The notes under the pieces: generated by a model
Seen by the model: only the letters and a program-made list of their open reading frames with translations
Told to the model about the DNA's origin: nothing
Databases searched by the model: none
NCBI RefSeq assembly: GCF_900074915.1
Contig: NZ_LT222319.1
Coordinates: forward strand, 5,011,001 to 5,075,000
Reading direction: 5' to 3'
Length of the DNA stretch: 64,000 nucleotides
Source: Pseudomonas cerasi
GTDB lineage: Bacteria; Pseudomonadota; Gammaproteobacteria; Pseudomonadales; Pseudomonadaceae
Shown here: piece by piece, positions 9,426-17,169 of the stretch
How positions within the stretch are numbered: the stretch's first letter is position 1
How the letters are laid out: the number at the start of each line of letters is the position of its first letter
Program-made: the position numbers and the translations under genes

Positions 9426-9510
9426 ATTGGCAGCTCAAAGCCGCCAGTTTTACCCAGGGGGGTCAATTCTAGGTTGGCGTTAGGGGGTCATTTTTACAGT
9501 GGCGGTGACA

Positions 9511-9516
9511 ACCAGA
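9511..9516. repeat. Target site duplication of IS21-family element, right
   Basis: ACCAGA, identical to 7543-7548 on the other side of the element. Confidence 0.8.
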
Positions 9517-9927
9517 TTTATTCTCTGTCCAAAGCGGCCTTTGGGGGGAAAGCTAACACCCGTCGCTGACTGCTTTTGGCCTATAGCTTACTAACGAGAA
9601 TTTCTCTCTAGCGATAAAGATTTAGGGGGAAATTAGGGCTGACTTCGGGCCGCCATAGGCCATGGCATACTTAAATAGCACGTACGAAAAATGCGTTGTT
9701 AATGGCTTGGAGCGGCCCGAAGAAGCACGAAGGGATTGAATCCCTATGTAGGGACTATCAATCACACTCTAGAATGCTGATCGTTGTTGCAGTGGTGACA
9801 TATGGAGGAATTATGTATTCCTCCACAATACTTTAAGGCAGTTGTTAGTTTAGTTAGTGTGAGACTCTGAATACATTGTAGTTAGGTGGCCTGGATCTAA
9901 ACTGTGAAAACTTAGCAGCTTGTTAAT
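9517..9927. other. Gene-free stretch between IS21 element and helicase gene
   Basis: No supported gene. It contains one more degenerate boundary module (about 9561-9600, GACTGCTTTTGGCCTATAGC) and a small GGGATT-AATCCC inverted repeat near 9733-9745. It lies downstream of the helicase-nuclease gene, which ends at 9928. Confidence 0.45.
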
Positions 9928-12369
9928 TTACTCCGTTGAAATACTGTGGATGTCAAATTTTTGTAGCTCCATAATGAACGATCGGAAGTTTTCTTTTAGT
10001 TTGTTAAGCGAGCGTTTTCGCATGATCGAAACGTCGTGAGTAAAGTTTCCATGATATGAAAGTTTTTTGGTGGGGTGTACCAGAATTCTAGTGCATTCTG
10101 CTTCGCCGTAAACTTCTTCAAACCAACCGCAGTGCGTGTTCATCTGGCCAGCTTCGTTTTTGTTTATTTCCACCCGGTTCGATTCGACCTCGTTTTTGCA
10201 CTCTAGAAATATATACTTATTAACTCCAATACACCAAAGGTTGTCAGGGCCTTTTTTGATTTCTTTGTCTGGCCTCTGACTTTCGAAGCCCAAGCCCAGG
10301 CCAAGCTCTTTAAGAGCTAGCTCAAATTTTTCTGAGGCTACACCAAAAGCAAGGTTGTCGAGTATCCCATTAGCAGAAAGTTGAAGTTCTTCGTGAGTGT
10401 TAAAAGTTTTTAGCCAATTCTGAATTCGTGAAATTCGATTTTCATTGATGAAAGATATTTTTTTGTAATTGACACCGGTTTTTGGCTTCAAAAGCTGGGT
10501 GTTTAATCTGAAGGCAGTGCCTTGAATGGTATTAGCGTCTGCTTTGCTAAGCCTGTAAGTGTATCGAGCTAACTGTTGTACATACCACCCTTTTTCGGCA
10601 GGTTCTTCCTGGAATTTATCTGATAGTTTCTGAATGATTTCACACGCCCGTGCTTCGTTACCAGATGCAAACGCTAGTTCCGCATCGAACTCCATTTTTA
10701 ATACGTCATACAAAGATGTACTCTGGTTTGTTTTGACTATTTCATCCATTTCTTCGACATAATATTCTTTCCAGCCCTCATCTCGGGTAAGAGCTTGTTT
10801 CATGAGATCAATTAGAACCTCATACTCGTTGGGCTTAGTTTTGAGCTCTGCTTTCGCGTCTTCTGCAATCTGCAGGCCAATTTCAATCTGTTTTTTTGTT
10901 TGCGGGGAGAAATATTTGTGAGTAGATTGGCTTTTGATAAACTTTGTAAGATCGCCCCCCACTATCAAGATTACGCTGTAATCTTTTTCACCTCTTACAC
11001 TGCGCCCCAAGCCTTGTTCTACTTTTTGCGCGATCTTTACATTCATTATATCGCTACCAGTACGACAGTCCTCTTCGTAACGGTCGAGAAGAGAGTCAAA
11101 GTAGGGTTTTGAGTCTAGGATAAGGATGCGGCAAGCGTCATCGGGCAGGTCTATACCATCATATCTATTCGCAAAAACCATGGACGAAGCCGTTTTTCCA
11201 GTTTTCAACTGCTGAACATGTTCGAAAATGGTTTCGGTTTCAGCAACGGTCGCGCCCAAACGTTGGTACTGAGTTTTATTTGAGAAGTCAGGGGTTAAGA
11301 ATACGATGCCGAAACTGCGATCTTTATCCGGCTTTGCGAGCCAGTCAACAATATTTTCTCTGTCTAAAGATGCGTCGATTAAGGTAGGAATTAAGATCAT
11401 CTTCTCACCCGACCATTTTAGTATGGTATTGGTGAGAGGAGTTTTAATTGCCTCAATGTCAAAACCAAGCCCCTTGATCGAGAAGGAGTCGTCTTGCGTG
11501 GTAGCTGACATTAAAATTCGGTGTTCTGCTCGAGCGAATGAGCCGAATGCATTTATGGGAATTAATATAGGCGATATTTCGAGGTAGGTTCCAGCTATGA
11601 AAGCTTGACAATTCTCTAAATTATTTTTTATTAGCTCCCATACAAAAACAATTTCTTTATCGTCCTTATGGCTTAGTAGGAGCTGAATCATTTCGTCTTT
11701 TCGGTCTACCCAAGACCAGTAAGGAATTGGCAGCATAGTGTTGTAGCTGCCACTCTCAATTTCAAGGAAGCTGCCCTCCCCTTGCTCTCTTAAATCTTGG
11801 TCGAAAAGCCTGATGAATTTTTCATAAAGAGGATGCTTTCGATCTATCTTGATGGTAAGCGCGCTTTTGATCGAGTCAATGCAGGCATGTGAGTCATCTA
11901 AAACAATGGAGCCGACTTCCACAGACTTGTTATTGAGTCCGAATTTCGTTCTTCCATTGAAAAGCTTTTGAATATGTGTGATTAAGAGGGTTTTCCCGGC
12001 GATAAACTCGTCGGGAAGCTCTCGGTCTTTACCAATTTCGCAAAAGGGTATGCCGAATTTTTTGGCTTCAGATGTTACTTGTCTTGCGAGGTAAATGTTG
12101 GGGCACAAAAAAACGCATGGCTTTCCGGATTCATTCAGCTTCGATTGAAGCATCAAAAGTCCAATCAGAGTTTTGCCTTCACCTGTGTGGAGTTTTACAA
12201 CGCTATCCTTCAAATTTCTTCGGGAACTATGCCATTCTTTTAATAATGTTTCTTGAGAAGGGCGCAGCGGTCCTGCTTCGCTTCTTCGATCCAGTGAGTC
12301 GTATATTTCAGTTGGATCTATCCTCTTTTCAACACTTTTATTTTTTAGCTTTTTCTTGAAGTCGACCAT
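9928..12369 (-). CDS. DEAD/DEAH-type helicase fused to a PD-(D/E)XK nuclease domain
   Basis: 813-residue cytoplasmic protein. Residues 1-470 form a superfamily 2 helicase core: Walker A HTGEGKT at 61-67, a motif II variant DDSH at 158-161, SAT motif III at 288-290 and motif VI QGLGRSVRG at 452-460. Residues about 500-660 are helical, possibly repeat-like. The C-terminal part, about 675-760, has the signature of a restriction-endonuclease fold: GPDNLW at 707-712 and LECKN with E723 and K725, followed by a Gln at 742. The start has AAGGAG six bases upstream. It stands alone between IS21 and a CxxC gene and is AT-rich. The combination fits a single-gene nucleic-acid defence factor; I cannot assign it to a named system. 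Confidence 0.8.
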   Translation of the reverse strand: MVDFKKKLKNKSVEKRIDPTEIYDSLDRRSEAGPLRPSQETLLKEWHSSRRNLKDSVVKLHTGEGKTLIGLLMLQSKLNESGKPCVFLCPNIYLARQVTSEAKKFGIPFCEIGKDRELPDEFIAGKTLLITHIQKLFNGRTKFGLNNKSVEVGSIVLDDSHACIDSIKSALTIKIDRKHPLYEKFIRLFDQDLREQGEGSFLEIESGSYNTMLPIPYWSWVDRKDEMIQLLLSHKDDKEIVFVWELIKNNLENCQAFIAGTYLEISPILIPINAFGSFARAEHRILMSATTQDDSFSIKGLGFDIEAIKTPLTNTILKWSGEKMILIPTLIDASLDRENIVDWLAKPDKDRSFGIVFLTPDFSNKTQYQRLGATVAETETIFEHVQQLKTGKTASSMVFANRYDGIDLPDDACRILILDSKPYFDSLLDRYEEDCRTGSDIMNVKIAQKVEQGLGRSVRGEKDYSVILIVGGDLTKFIKSQSTHKYFSPQTKKQIEIGLQIAEDAKAELKTKPNEYEVLIDLMKQALTRDEGWKEYYVEEMDEIVKTNQSTSLYDVLKMEFDAELAFASGNEARACEIIQKLSDKFQEEPAEKGWYVQQLARYTYRLSKADANTIQGTAFRLNTQLLKPKTGVNYKKISFINENRISRIQNWLKTFNTHEELQLSANGILDNLAFGVASEKFELALKELGLGLGFESQRPDKEIKKGPDNLWCIGVNKYIFLECKNEVESNRVEINKNEAGQMNTHCGWFEEVYGEAECTRILVHPTKKLSYHGNFTHDVSIMRKRSLNKLKENFRSFIMELQKFDIHSISTE

Positions 12370-12629
12370 TTACTACTCCTTGTAATAGTTGAATCTTTGA
12401 AAGTACGTCTAGGTTTTTTATGCAGCCAGAGTCCACGCACAACCTTGAGTATGGTGCAGAATACGGAAAATTTTCCGGAAAAAACTACTTCGTCGGATCC
12501 TCATTCTCTAGTAAACGGCCTTGTCTGGTAGTTTTTCGCAGTCACGACCGTCTGCTCCTGGCCGATAGTTGCCGGTCGCGAGGCCCTTCGAAATCTGAAC
12601 GGCGGATGAAGTCAGTTGGCTGATCAACT
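12370..12629. other. Upstream region of the helicase gene with boundary module
   Basis: No gene is supported. It contains the helicase promoter region and, at about 12541-12585, a well-preserved copy of the boundary module (GACCGTCTGCTCCTGGCCG, then ATAGTTGCCGGTCGCGA). Confidence 0.4.
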
Positions 12630-12941
12630 TCATTCGCTCATAAAGGAGTCATTAGGGATCAGACCGAAATCATCGCCGACAAAAGCCCTATCAGCACGAC
12701 CATCATCGCTGAAGAGAGTCTGGGTACGCCGCTCCTGCTTGAGATTAGCAACTGCCTGAAAGAAGCAGCCTTCACATAGGTGCAGCTCGTATCGCTCGCC
12801 ATGATGTTTCGTGCCGTCCCCCCAGTGCGCTTGGAGCGTGGCGAATTGAAGCCCGCCATTTGTCACCCGAGTGGAGAGCTGGCAGACGTCGCACACGACA
12901 TCCATGACGGATTCGATTTCGACCTTACCGATAATTTTCAT
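12630..12941 (-). CDS. Small CxxC protein of unknown function
   Basis: 103 residues. Two Cys pairs, C17-x2-C20 and C56-x2-C59, could bind one zinc ion as a zinc-ribbon-like site. The rest is polar with an acidic C terminus. The start at 12941 is chosen because GGGAGGT lies about five bases upstream; a longer frame to 13094 has no such site and a low-complexity basic leader. It lies upstream of and on the same strand as the helicase-nuclease gene but is separated from it by a gene-free stretch. I do not recognise the family with certainty, although similar small proteins occur in Pseudomonas accessory regions. Confidence 0.6.
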   Translation of the reverse strand: MKIIGKVEIESVMDVVCDVCQLSTRVTNGGLQFATLQAHWGDGTKHHGERYELHLCEGCFFQAVANLKQERRTQTLFSDDGRADRAFVGDDFGLIPNDSFMSE

Positions 12942-13171
12942 CACTACCTCCCAAACAACCGGTTCAAATGACGATATCAGCATACAGCCGCTGTCAGCTG
13001 GCGGTGCAGCAAAGTACTTGAGTTGACCGGATGAGTTTGCGCGAGGCTTCGCGTTGCAAACGTAGCGATTGCGTCGGGGGGTTCGCCTGATCAATAAGAT
13101 CGGCAGGGTGGGTCAGTTTTCAATCAGCGCCAACAGATTGACCTCAAAATGCGAATTATCGTCGTTACGTA

Positions 13172-13256
13172 GCACCGGTGAGCTAACCCTAGCTCATCCA
13201 TGAGCGCTATCGTTCACCGATGAGCTACCCCTAGCTCATTAATGAGCGCTTCCGCA
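13172..13256. repeat. Tandem repeat of two 41-bp units, each with a palindrome
   Basis: Two units, 13172-13212 and 13216-13256, with a period of 44 bp and only a few differences. Each holds a perfect 7-bp inverted repeat: TGAGCTA-ACCC-TAGCTCA at 13179-13196 and TGAGCTA-CCCC-TAGCTCA at 13221-13238, followed by ATGAGCGCT. The second unit overlaps the stop codon and last codons of the small gene at 13231-13461. It could be a protein-binding operator, a recombinase site or RNA hairpins at the gene's 3' end. Confidence 0.65.
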
Positions 13257-13461
13257 GCTTAAGACTTAACCATTCCTTCATGTACGCACCATCTCTGATC
13301 ATTTCTGCACGTAACGATTGCAATTCATTCTCAGTAAGAACCGAGCCACAACGAGGACGCTTTCCAGAAGACCTCGATAATTCAAAATTGGTTAGTCTTG
13401 AAATTGTTTCGCTCATGGTTAGAACGCCCAGCGGCTCTTTCGGGGGGATCTTCATAAACAT
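13231..13461 (-). CDS. Small hypothetical protein
   Basis: 76 residues, basic, with no signal peptide or membrane segment. The ATG at 13461 has GGAGGG six bases upstream, which is the main reason to accept it. The protein includes an LTENELQSLRAEMIRDGAYMKEWL helix near the C terminus and a single Cys; an internal ATG at 13416 (MSETISRL) is an alternative start. The stop codon lies inside the second unit of the tandem hairpin repeat. The IS5-family element begins about 28 bp upstream and has probably separated the gene from its original promoter. Function unknown. Confidence 0.45.
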   Translation of the reverse strand: MFMKIPPKEPLGVLTMSETISRLTNFELSRSSGKRPRCGSVLTENELQSLRAEMIRDGAYMKEWLSLKLRKRSLMS

Positions 13462-13488
13462 GTACAACCCTCCATAAACTAAACCTAC

Positions 13489-13492
13489 CTAG
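13489..13492. repeat. Target site duplication of IS5-family element, left
   Basis: CTAG directly outside the element; the same four bases occur at 14686-14689. CTAG fits the YTAR duplication of the IS5 subgroup. Confidence 0.8.
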
Positions 13493-14685
13493 GGAAGGTC
13501 TGAAGTAGGCAGACTTTTTAACCCTCCCGTTGCTTCAAAGTTTCAAAAAACGTCGTTTCAATCGAAAATCAGACCTTTGCCTCGCCCAACTCCTCTTTTT
13601 TCTTCGGACAAGCGCTTTTTAGCGTCAATTGTCCACATTACAGGCGCACCTCTCCTGTATTCAGCAGTCGTTTTCGCATCATCCACAGATTGGACAGAGC
13701 AAATAGCGTGGTCTGCTGCGCAGTGTTTTTCAGCAGGCCTCGGAAGCGTACTTTCGTATAACCAAACTGGCGTTTGATCACTCGAAACGGATGCTCAACC
13801 TTGGCGCGCAGTTGAGCTTTCGCGTATTCGATTTTGCGACGCATGCGCCCGATCAGACTTTCCTTTGCATGCTTTTTATAACTGCTGGGCCGCGCTGCAA
13901 TCGACCATATCATTTGGCGATTTTGATGCTCGGGACGCTTTTCGACACCGGTGTAGCCCGCGTCGCCAGAGACGTAAGTTTCTTCTCCGTGCAGTAACTG
14001 GTCGACCTGAGTTACGTCAGCTACATTCGCCGCCGTGCCCACCACGCTATGCACCAAACCGGATTCGGCATCGACACCGATGTGCGCTTTCATCCCGAAG
14101 AAATATTGATTTCCTTTCTTCGTCTGGTGCATTTCAGGGTCACGTTTTCCGTCCTCGTTCTTGGTCGAACTCGCCGCATGGATGATCGTTGCATCGACCA
14201 CGGTGCCCTGGCGCAGCAACAAACCACGGTCGCCCAAATAGCCATTGATGACCTGCAAAATCCCACCGGCCAGCTCATGTTTCTCCAGCAGTCGGCGGAA
14301 ATTGAGGATCGTGGTTTCGTCCGGAATCCGATCCAGGTGCAGTCCTGCAAACTGTCGCAGAATTGTGGTTTCGTAGAGCGATTCTTCCATGGCCGGATCG
14401 CTGTAGCCGAACCAGTTTTGCATCAGATGAACCCGCAACATCGCCATCAACGGATAGGCAGGGCGACCACCTTCGCCCTTTGGATAGTGTGGCTCGATCA
14501 GTTTGACCAAGCCATTCCAGGGCACGACCTGATCCATCTCGATCAGGAAGCGTTCACGGCGGGTTTGTTTGCGTTTGCCAGCGTATTCGGCGTCAGCGAA
14601 GGACATCTGCTTCATCGGGACTCAACCGTTCAGTGCTTGGGACTGGCGTATTTCACCAGATTTGGAAGTCTTTTTCAGAGTTTCC
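13493..14685 (-). mobile_element. IS5-family insertion sequence, complete
   Basis: Element of 1193 bp. The inverted ends are GGAAGGTCTGAA (left, plus strand) and GGAAACTCTGAA (right, minus strand), 10 of 12 identical. CTAG duplications flank it. It contains one intact transposase gene. It sits between the recombinase module, whose last gene ends at 14740, and the small gene starting at 13461. Confidence 0.88.
13638..14615 (-). CDS. IS5-family transposase
   Basis: 325-residue DDE transposase of the IS5 subgroup. The N-terminal DUF772-type region (HYPKGEGGRPAYPLMAMLRV, LHLDRIPDETTILNFRRLLE) is followed by the catalytic Asp in GTVVDATIIHA, the second Asp in VSGDAGYTG and the Glu in RAKVEHPFRVIKRQFG, the Y(2)R(3)E(6)K-like signature of this group. 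Length is complete and no frameshift is seen. The start at 14615 lies about 70 bp inside the right end of the element. Confidence 0.95.
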   Translation of the reverse strand: MKQMSFADAEYAGKRKQTRRERFLIEMDQVVPWNGLVKLIEPHYPKGEGGRPAYPLMAMLRVHLMQNWFGYSDPAMEESLYETTILRQFAGLHLDRIPDETTILNFRRLLEKHELAGGILQVINGYLGDRGLLLRQGTVVDATIIHAASSTKNEDGKRDPEMHQTKKGNQYFFGMKAHIGVDAESGLVHSVVGTAANVADVTQVDQLLHGEETYVSGDAGYTGVEKRPEHQNRQMIWSIAARPSSYKKHAKESLIGRMRRKIEYAKAQLRAKVEHPFRVIKRQFGYTKVRFRGLLKNTAQQTTLFALSNLWMMRKRLLNTGEVRL

Positions 14686-14689
14686 CTAG
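14686..14689. repeat. Target site duplication of IS5-family element, right
   Basis: CTAG, matching 13489-13492. Confidence 0.8.
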
Positions 14690-14739
14690 CTACGCCGCAA
14701 TGAGTCATTCGTTTAAAGGGCCTCAAAGCAATATTACAC

Positions 14740-15153
14740 TCAGGGCCCAACCTCCGACGAGCCACGATCCACAATCGGAAGCGGCGCATCCAGCTTCTCC
14801 GCAGAAACGTTAAATTTATAAGCGTTGTACTGCCAGCGAACAAACCGTTCCATCAGGCAAGCATTTTCACGTTCAAGTCGATGGTTTTCTGCCTCCAGCC
14901 GCCGAATCCGCTGCTCGGCAATACTCAAACTCGCCGGGCGTTTCGTGGAAACGAAACCTGACTTCATCCTAGCCTTATGGTGAGTGAACGCACTCTTGAT
15001 CTTCTCGTGCGAGTTCAGGGTTTGCCGAGTCGGCCGCGTCCCTATCAACGGTTCAATAGCATCGCAGAGCGCCTCCCAGGCAAGCTTTCCCTCCCAGCCG
15101 TCAATCAGGCTGACAATTAGATCTAGGTCTTTTTGACTCAAATGCTTTGCCAT
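14740..15153 (-). CDS. Small coiled-coil protein of the recombinase module (TnpC-like)
   Basis: 137 residues. The N-terminal half is helical with a motif resembling a DNA-binding helix (RPTRQTLNSHEKIKSAFTHHK). Residues about 77-113 form a heptad-rich coiled coil (IAEQRIRRLEAENHRLERE). Fourth and last gene of the minus-strand recombinase operon; it starts three bases after the stop of the 670-residue recombinase. Position, size and layout resemble TnpC of Tn554-type elements, which assists TnpA and TnpB; sequence identity to TnpC was not tested. The gene appears complete and ends 54 bp before the IS5-family target site. Confidence 0.65.
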   Translation of the reverse strand: MAKHLSQKDLDLIVSLIDGWEGKLAWEALCDAIEPLIGTRPTRQTLNSHEKIKSAFTHHKARMKSGFVSTKRPASLSIAEQRIRRLEAENHRLERENACLMERFVRWQYNAYKFNVSAEKLDAPLPIVDRGSSEVGP

Positions 15154-15156
15154 GGC

Positions 15157-17169
15157 TTACATCCCCATCAACGCACGGAGTTCGTCCATATCCGGCTCTT
15201 CTTTGAGAGCAGGCAGGCTTGGCGCAGTTGATCGGGCGGCAATAGCACGCTTCAGCGGGCTAAACTCCTGGTTATTGCTCAACCGGATGATGGTGCCATC
15301 GGGAGTGTCCTTCGACTCTAAAATCTCGATCAGTTGATCAGCCCGTTCCAAGGTTTTGATCTGATGCTGACTCCAGCGGTCGGCACCGTAGATACCGTCT
15401 TCATTCGCCGCCCGAGCCTTGCCAAGCTGAAGGCAGATACTGTCACGATGACTTTTGAGTCTTTCGAGTTTGTTGGCATCACCCTTGACGCAGACTTGCT
15501 CAGTGCAATTCAGGCAGTCACGGTGCTTCTGGCACGGAAGCATTGAATAGTCATGTACGCAGAAGCCGAAAATTGTGACGTGGGCAATTCCCTCCCCTGT
15601 GGCGTCAAGGTCAGCCAACGTTACTGGCGTGTTCTCTCTGATCTTGGTCAAAGCGACACCAATCCCCGCTTCCCTGGCCATCTCGACGTGCTCATCGGCT
15701 GTCATGTGGTTGTAGGTAGCGTTCTGGTGGATGTTGGCTCGCCCTGACCATTTGGCGATGTCCAACTGGCCTAGGCTGCCGCGCTGAGCCAGCGTATTCA
15801 GGTAGTGGCGAACTTGGTGAGATCCTATAGAAATAGGAGTTCCATCAGGGTTTTTGTAGCCATTCCTCTCCCAAATGCTGCGTTCCTGACCATCGATATA
15901 GTTGATGTCCGTTGTGAACGTACTCTTCCCCGGAGACCAGACAATGATCGGTCGTGCTGGATAGTCCATCCTCAGTTCGTTTTGTCTGAAACAGCAGAGC
16001 GCCTCGGAATACTTGATGTGCCGCTCTTTGTTGAGCCACGGCCACCCCTTCGGCAGCTTGCTGTGCACGAAACCGTTCAGAAACCGCAATGTGACGTAGC
16101 CGTTCTCTGCATAAAAGGCCGGAAATGGTTTGTAGGATTTCATTCCCGCTTTCAGCCTAACGGTAGCTACCGCCGCTACGTCACTCGGATCTAACCCCAG
16201 AGCAAGGCATGCTTGGGTGTCACTTAGAGGGTGATCTTCACCGAAGTTAGGACAGTTTTCATGGCGATAGAACTTGTCCGGATGGCTTTCAAGCCACTTC
16301 GCGAGCATGCGCCCAGGCTCGGACATTTCTGTGAGACGGCGAACCGCTTCCTCAGCCGTTTGCACCAGAACAGTAGGAAGCCATTTAATATCAGATTCAT
16401 ATCCCTTCCCAGCGTAAAACCTGAGCCCGAGACGCTCTACGCCTTTGCTGTCGGTCTCCCGGTGCAGGCAGTTAAGGGGAAGGTCTTGTACTTCGCTGAT
16501 GCGAGATGGAGCGCACATGCATAGTGCAAAGATTGATGTAGTGAAGCGATCTCGCGCGCCCTGAAGGTCATTGCTGAACATCTCCGCCATTGCCTCAAGC
16601 GTTCGCTCTGGAGGCATTTTGTCCTCGCGCCGTTGCTTGCCGACGGAATCAGTACGATGAATCTCCTTAGGTTTTTTTACCGGGCTCTTCCAAGAAATTG
16701 GTGCTGGGATGATTCGGCTTTCATTGAGGAATTCAACGAGTTTCGCCAAGCTGATGCCCGCTTGATATGAACTCGCGCCGTAAGTAAACGCTACCTTGGC
16801 GGCTTCATCCAAGACACTGATATCGGTCTGCGTGATGTCAGCACAGCCTTTGATTTCAAGCAAAGCAGCTTCAACGCAGCGAATGGCCTTGAATTCATTC
16901 TTCAGCTTGCTAGGGTTATGGCCTTGCTGATAACGCACGTATGCCTTCGCGAATGGAATGATGCCTGCGTCCAGAAGCTGCGCTTCGCTATAGCCACGAG
17001 ACGGAGCACCCTTTTTTGTGAAGTTGCCTACACCTGGCCACGTATCGCTGTACCAATCCAGATCGGCACCAAACACTGTAAGCCTGTCTCGGCACATGAC
17101 GATGAACTCATCAAGGTTCTGCCGGCTGGCAGCTTGGGCCTTCGGAACAAACTGAAAGATGTTAGACAT
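15157..17169 (-). CDS. Large tyrosine recombinase, TnpB-like
   Basis: 670-residue tyrosine recombinase. Catalytic elements visible in the C-terminal half are Arg in CAPSRISEVQDL, the H-x-x-R pair in GSHQVRHYLN and the nucleophile Tyr in NATYNHMT. After the catalytic domain comes a cysteine-rich segment (FCVHDYSMLPCQKHRDCLNC and a later Cys) that may bind zinc, then a helical tail. Length and domain order resemble TnpB of Tn554. Its start overlaps the stop of the 506-residue recombinase by 8 bp, so the genes are coupled. Likely role: strand exchange at the island ends together with the two upstream recombinases. Confidence 0.8.
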   Translation of the reverse strand: MSNIFQFVPKAQAASRQNLDEFIVMCRDRLTVFGADLDWYSDTWPGVGNFTKKGAPSRGYSEAQLLDAGIIPFAKAYVRYQQGHNPSKLKNEFKAIRCVEAALLEIKGCADITQTDISVLDEAAKVAFTYGASSYQAGISLAKLVEFLNESRIIPAPISWKSPVKKPKEIHRTDSVGKQRREDKMPPERTLEAMAEMFSNDLQGARDRFTTSIFALCMCAPSRISEVQDLPLNCLHRETDSKGVERLGLRFYAGKGYESDIKWLPTVLVQTAEEAVRRLTEMSEPGRMLAKWLESHPDKFYRHENCPNFGEDHPLSDTQACLALGLDPSDVAAVATVRLKAGMKSYKPFPAFYAENGYVTLRFLNGFVHSKLPKGWPWLNKERHIKYSEALCCFRQNELRMDYPARPIIVWSPGKSTFTTDINYIDGQERSIWERNGYKNPDGTPISIGSHQVRHYLNTLAQRGSLGQLDIAKWSGRANIHQNATYNHMTADEHVEMAREAGIGVALTKIRENTPVTLADLDATGEGIAHVTIFGFCVHDYSMLPCQKHRDCLNCTEQVCVKGDANKLERLKSHRDSICLQLGKARAANEDGIYGADRWSQHQIKTLERADQLIEILESKDTPDGTIIRLSNNQEFSPLKRAIAARSTAPSLPALKEEPDMDELRALMGM

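Larger units (their letters stand above)
7549..9510 (-). mobile_element. IS21-family insertion sequence, complete
   Basis: Element of 1962 bp containing istA and istB. Its ends are inverted: both begin TGTCA-CGCCA and then TGACCCCCT, with about 24 of 32 positions matching. A further TGACCCCCC-type repeat lies inside each end (about 7599 and 9458), the multiple-repeat arrangement typical of IS21 termini. A 6-bp target duplication ACCAGA flanks it. It inserted seven bases after the DUF6236 stop and does not interrupt a recognisable gene. Both genes are intact, so it may be active. Confidence 0.9.

Noticed and set aside
13172..13256. Possible short CRISPR array
   Set aside because: Only two units, a 3-bp gap between them, palindromes inside each unit, and no cas genes nearby.
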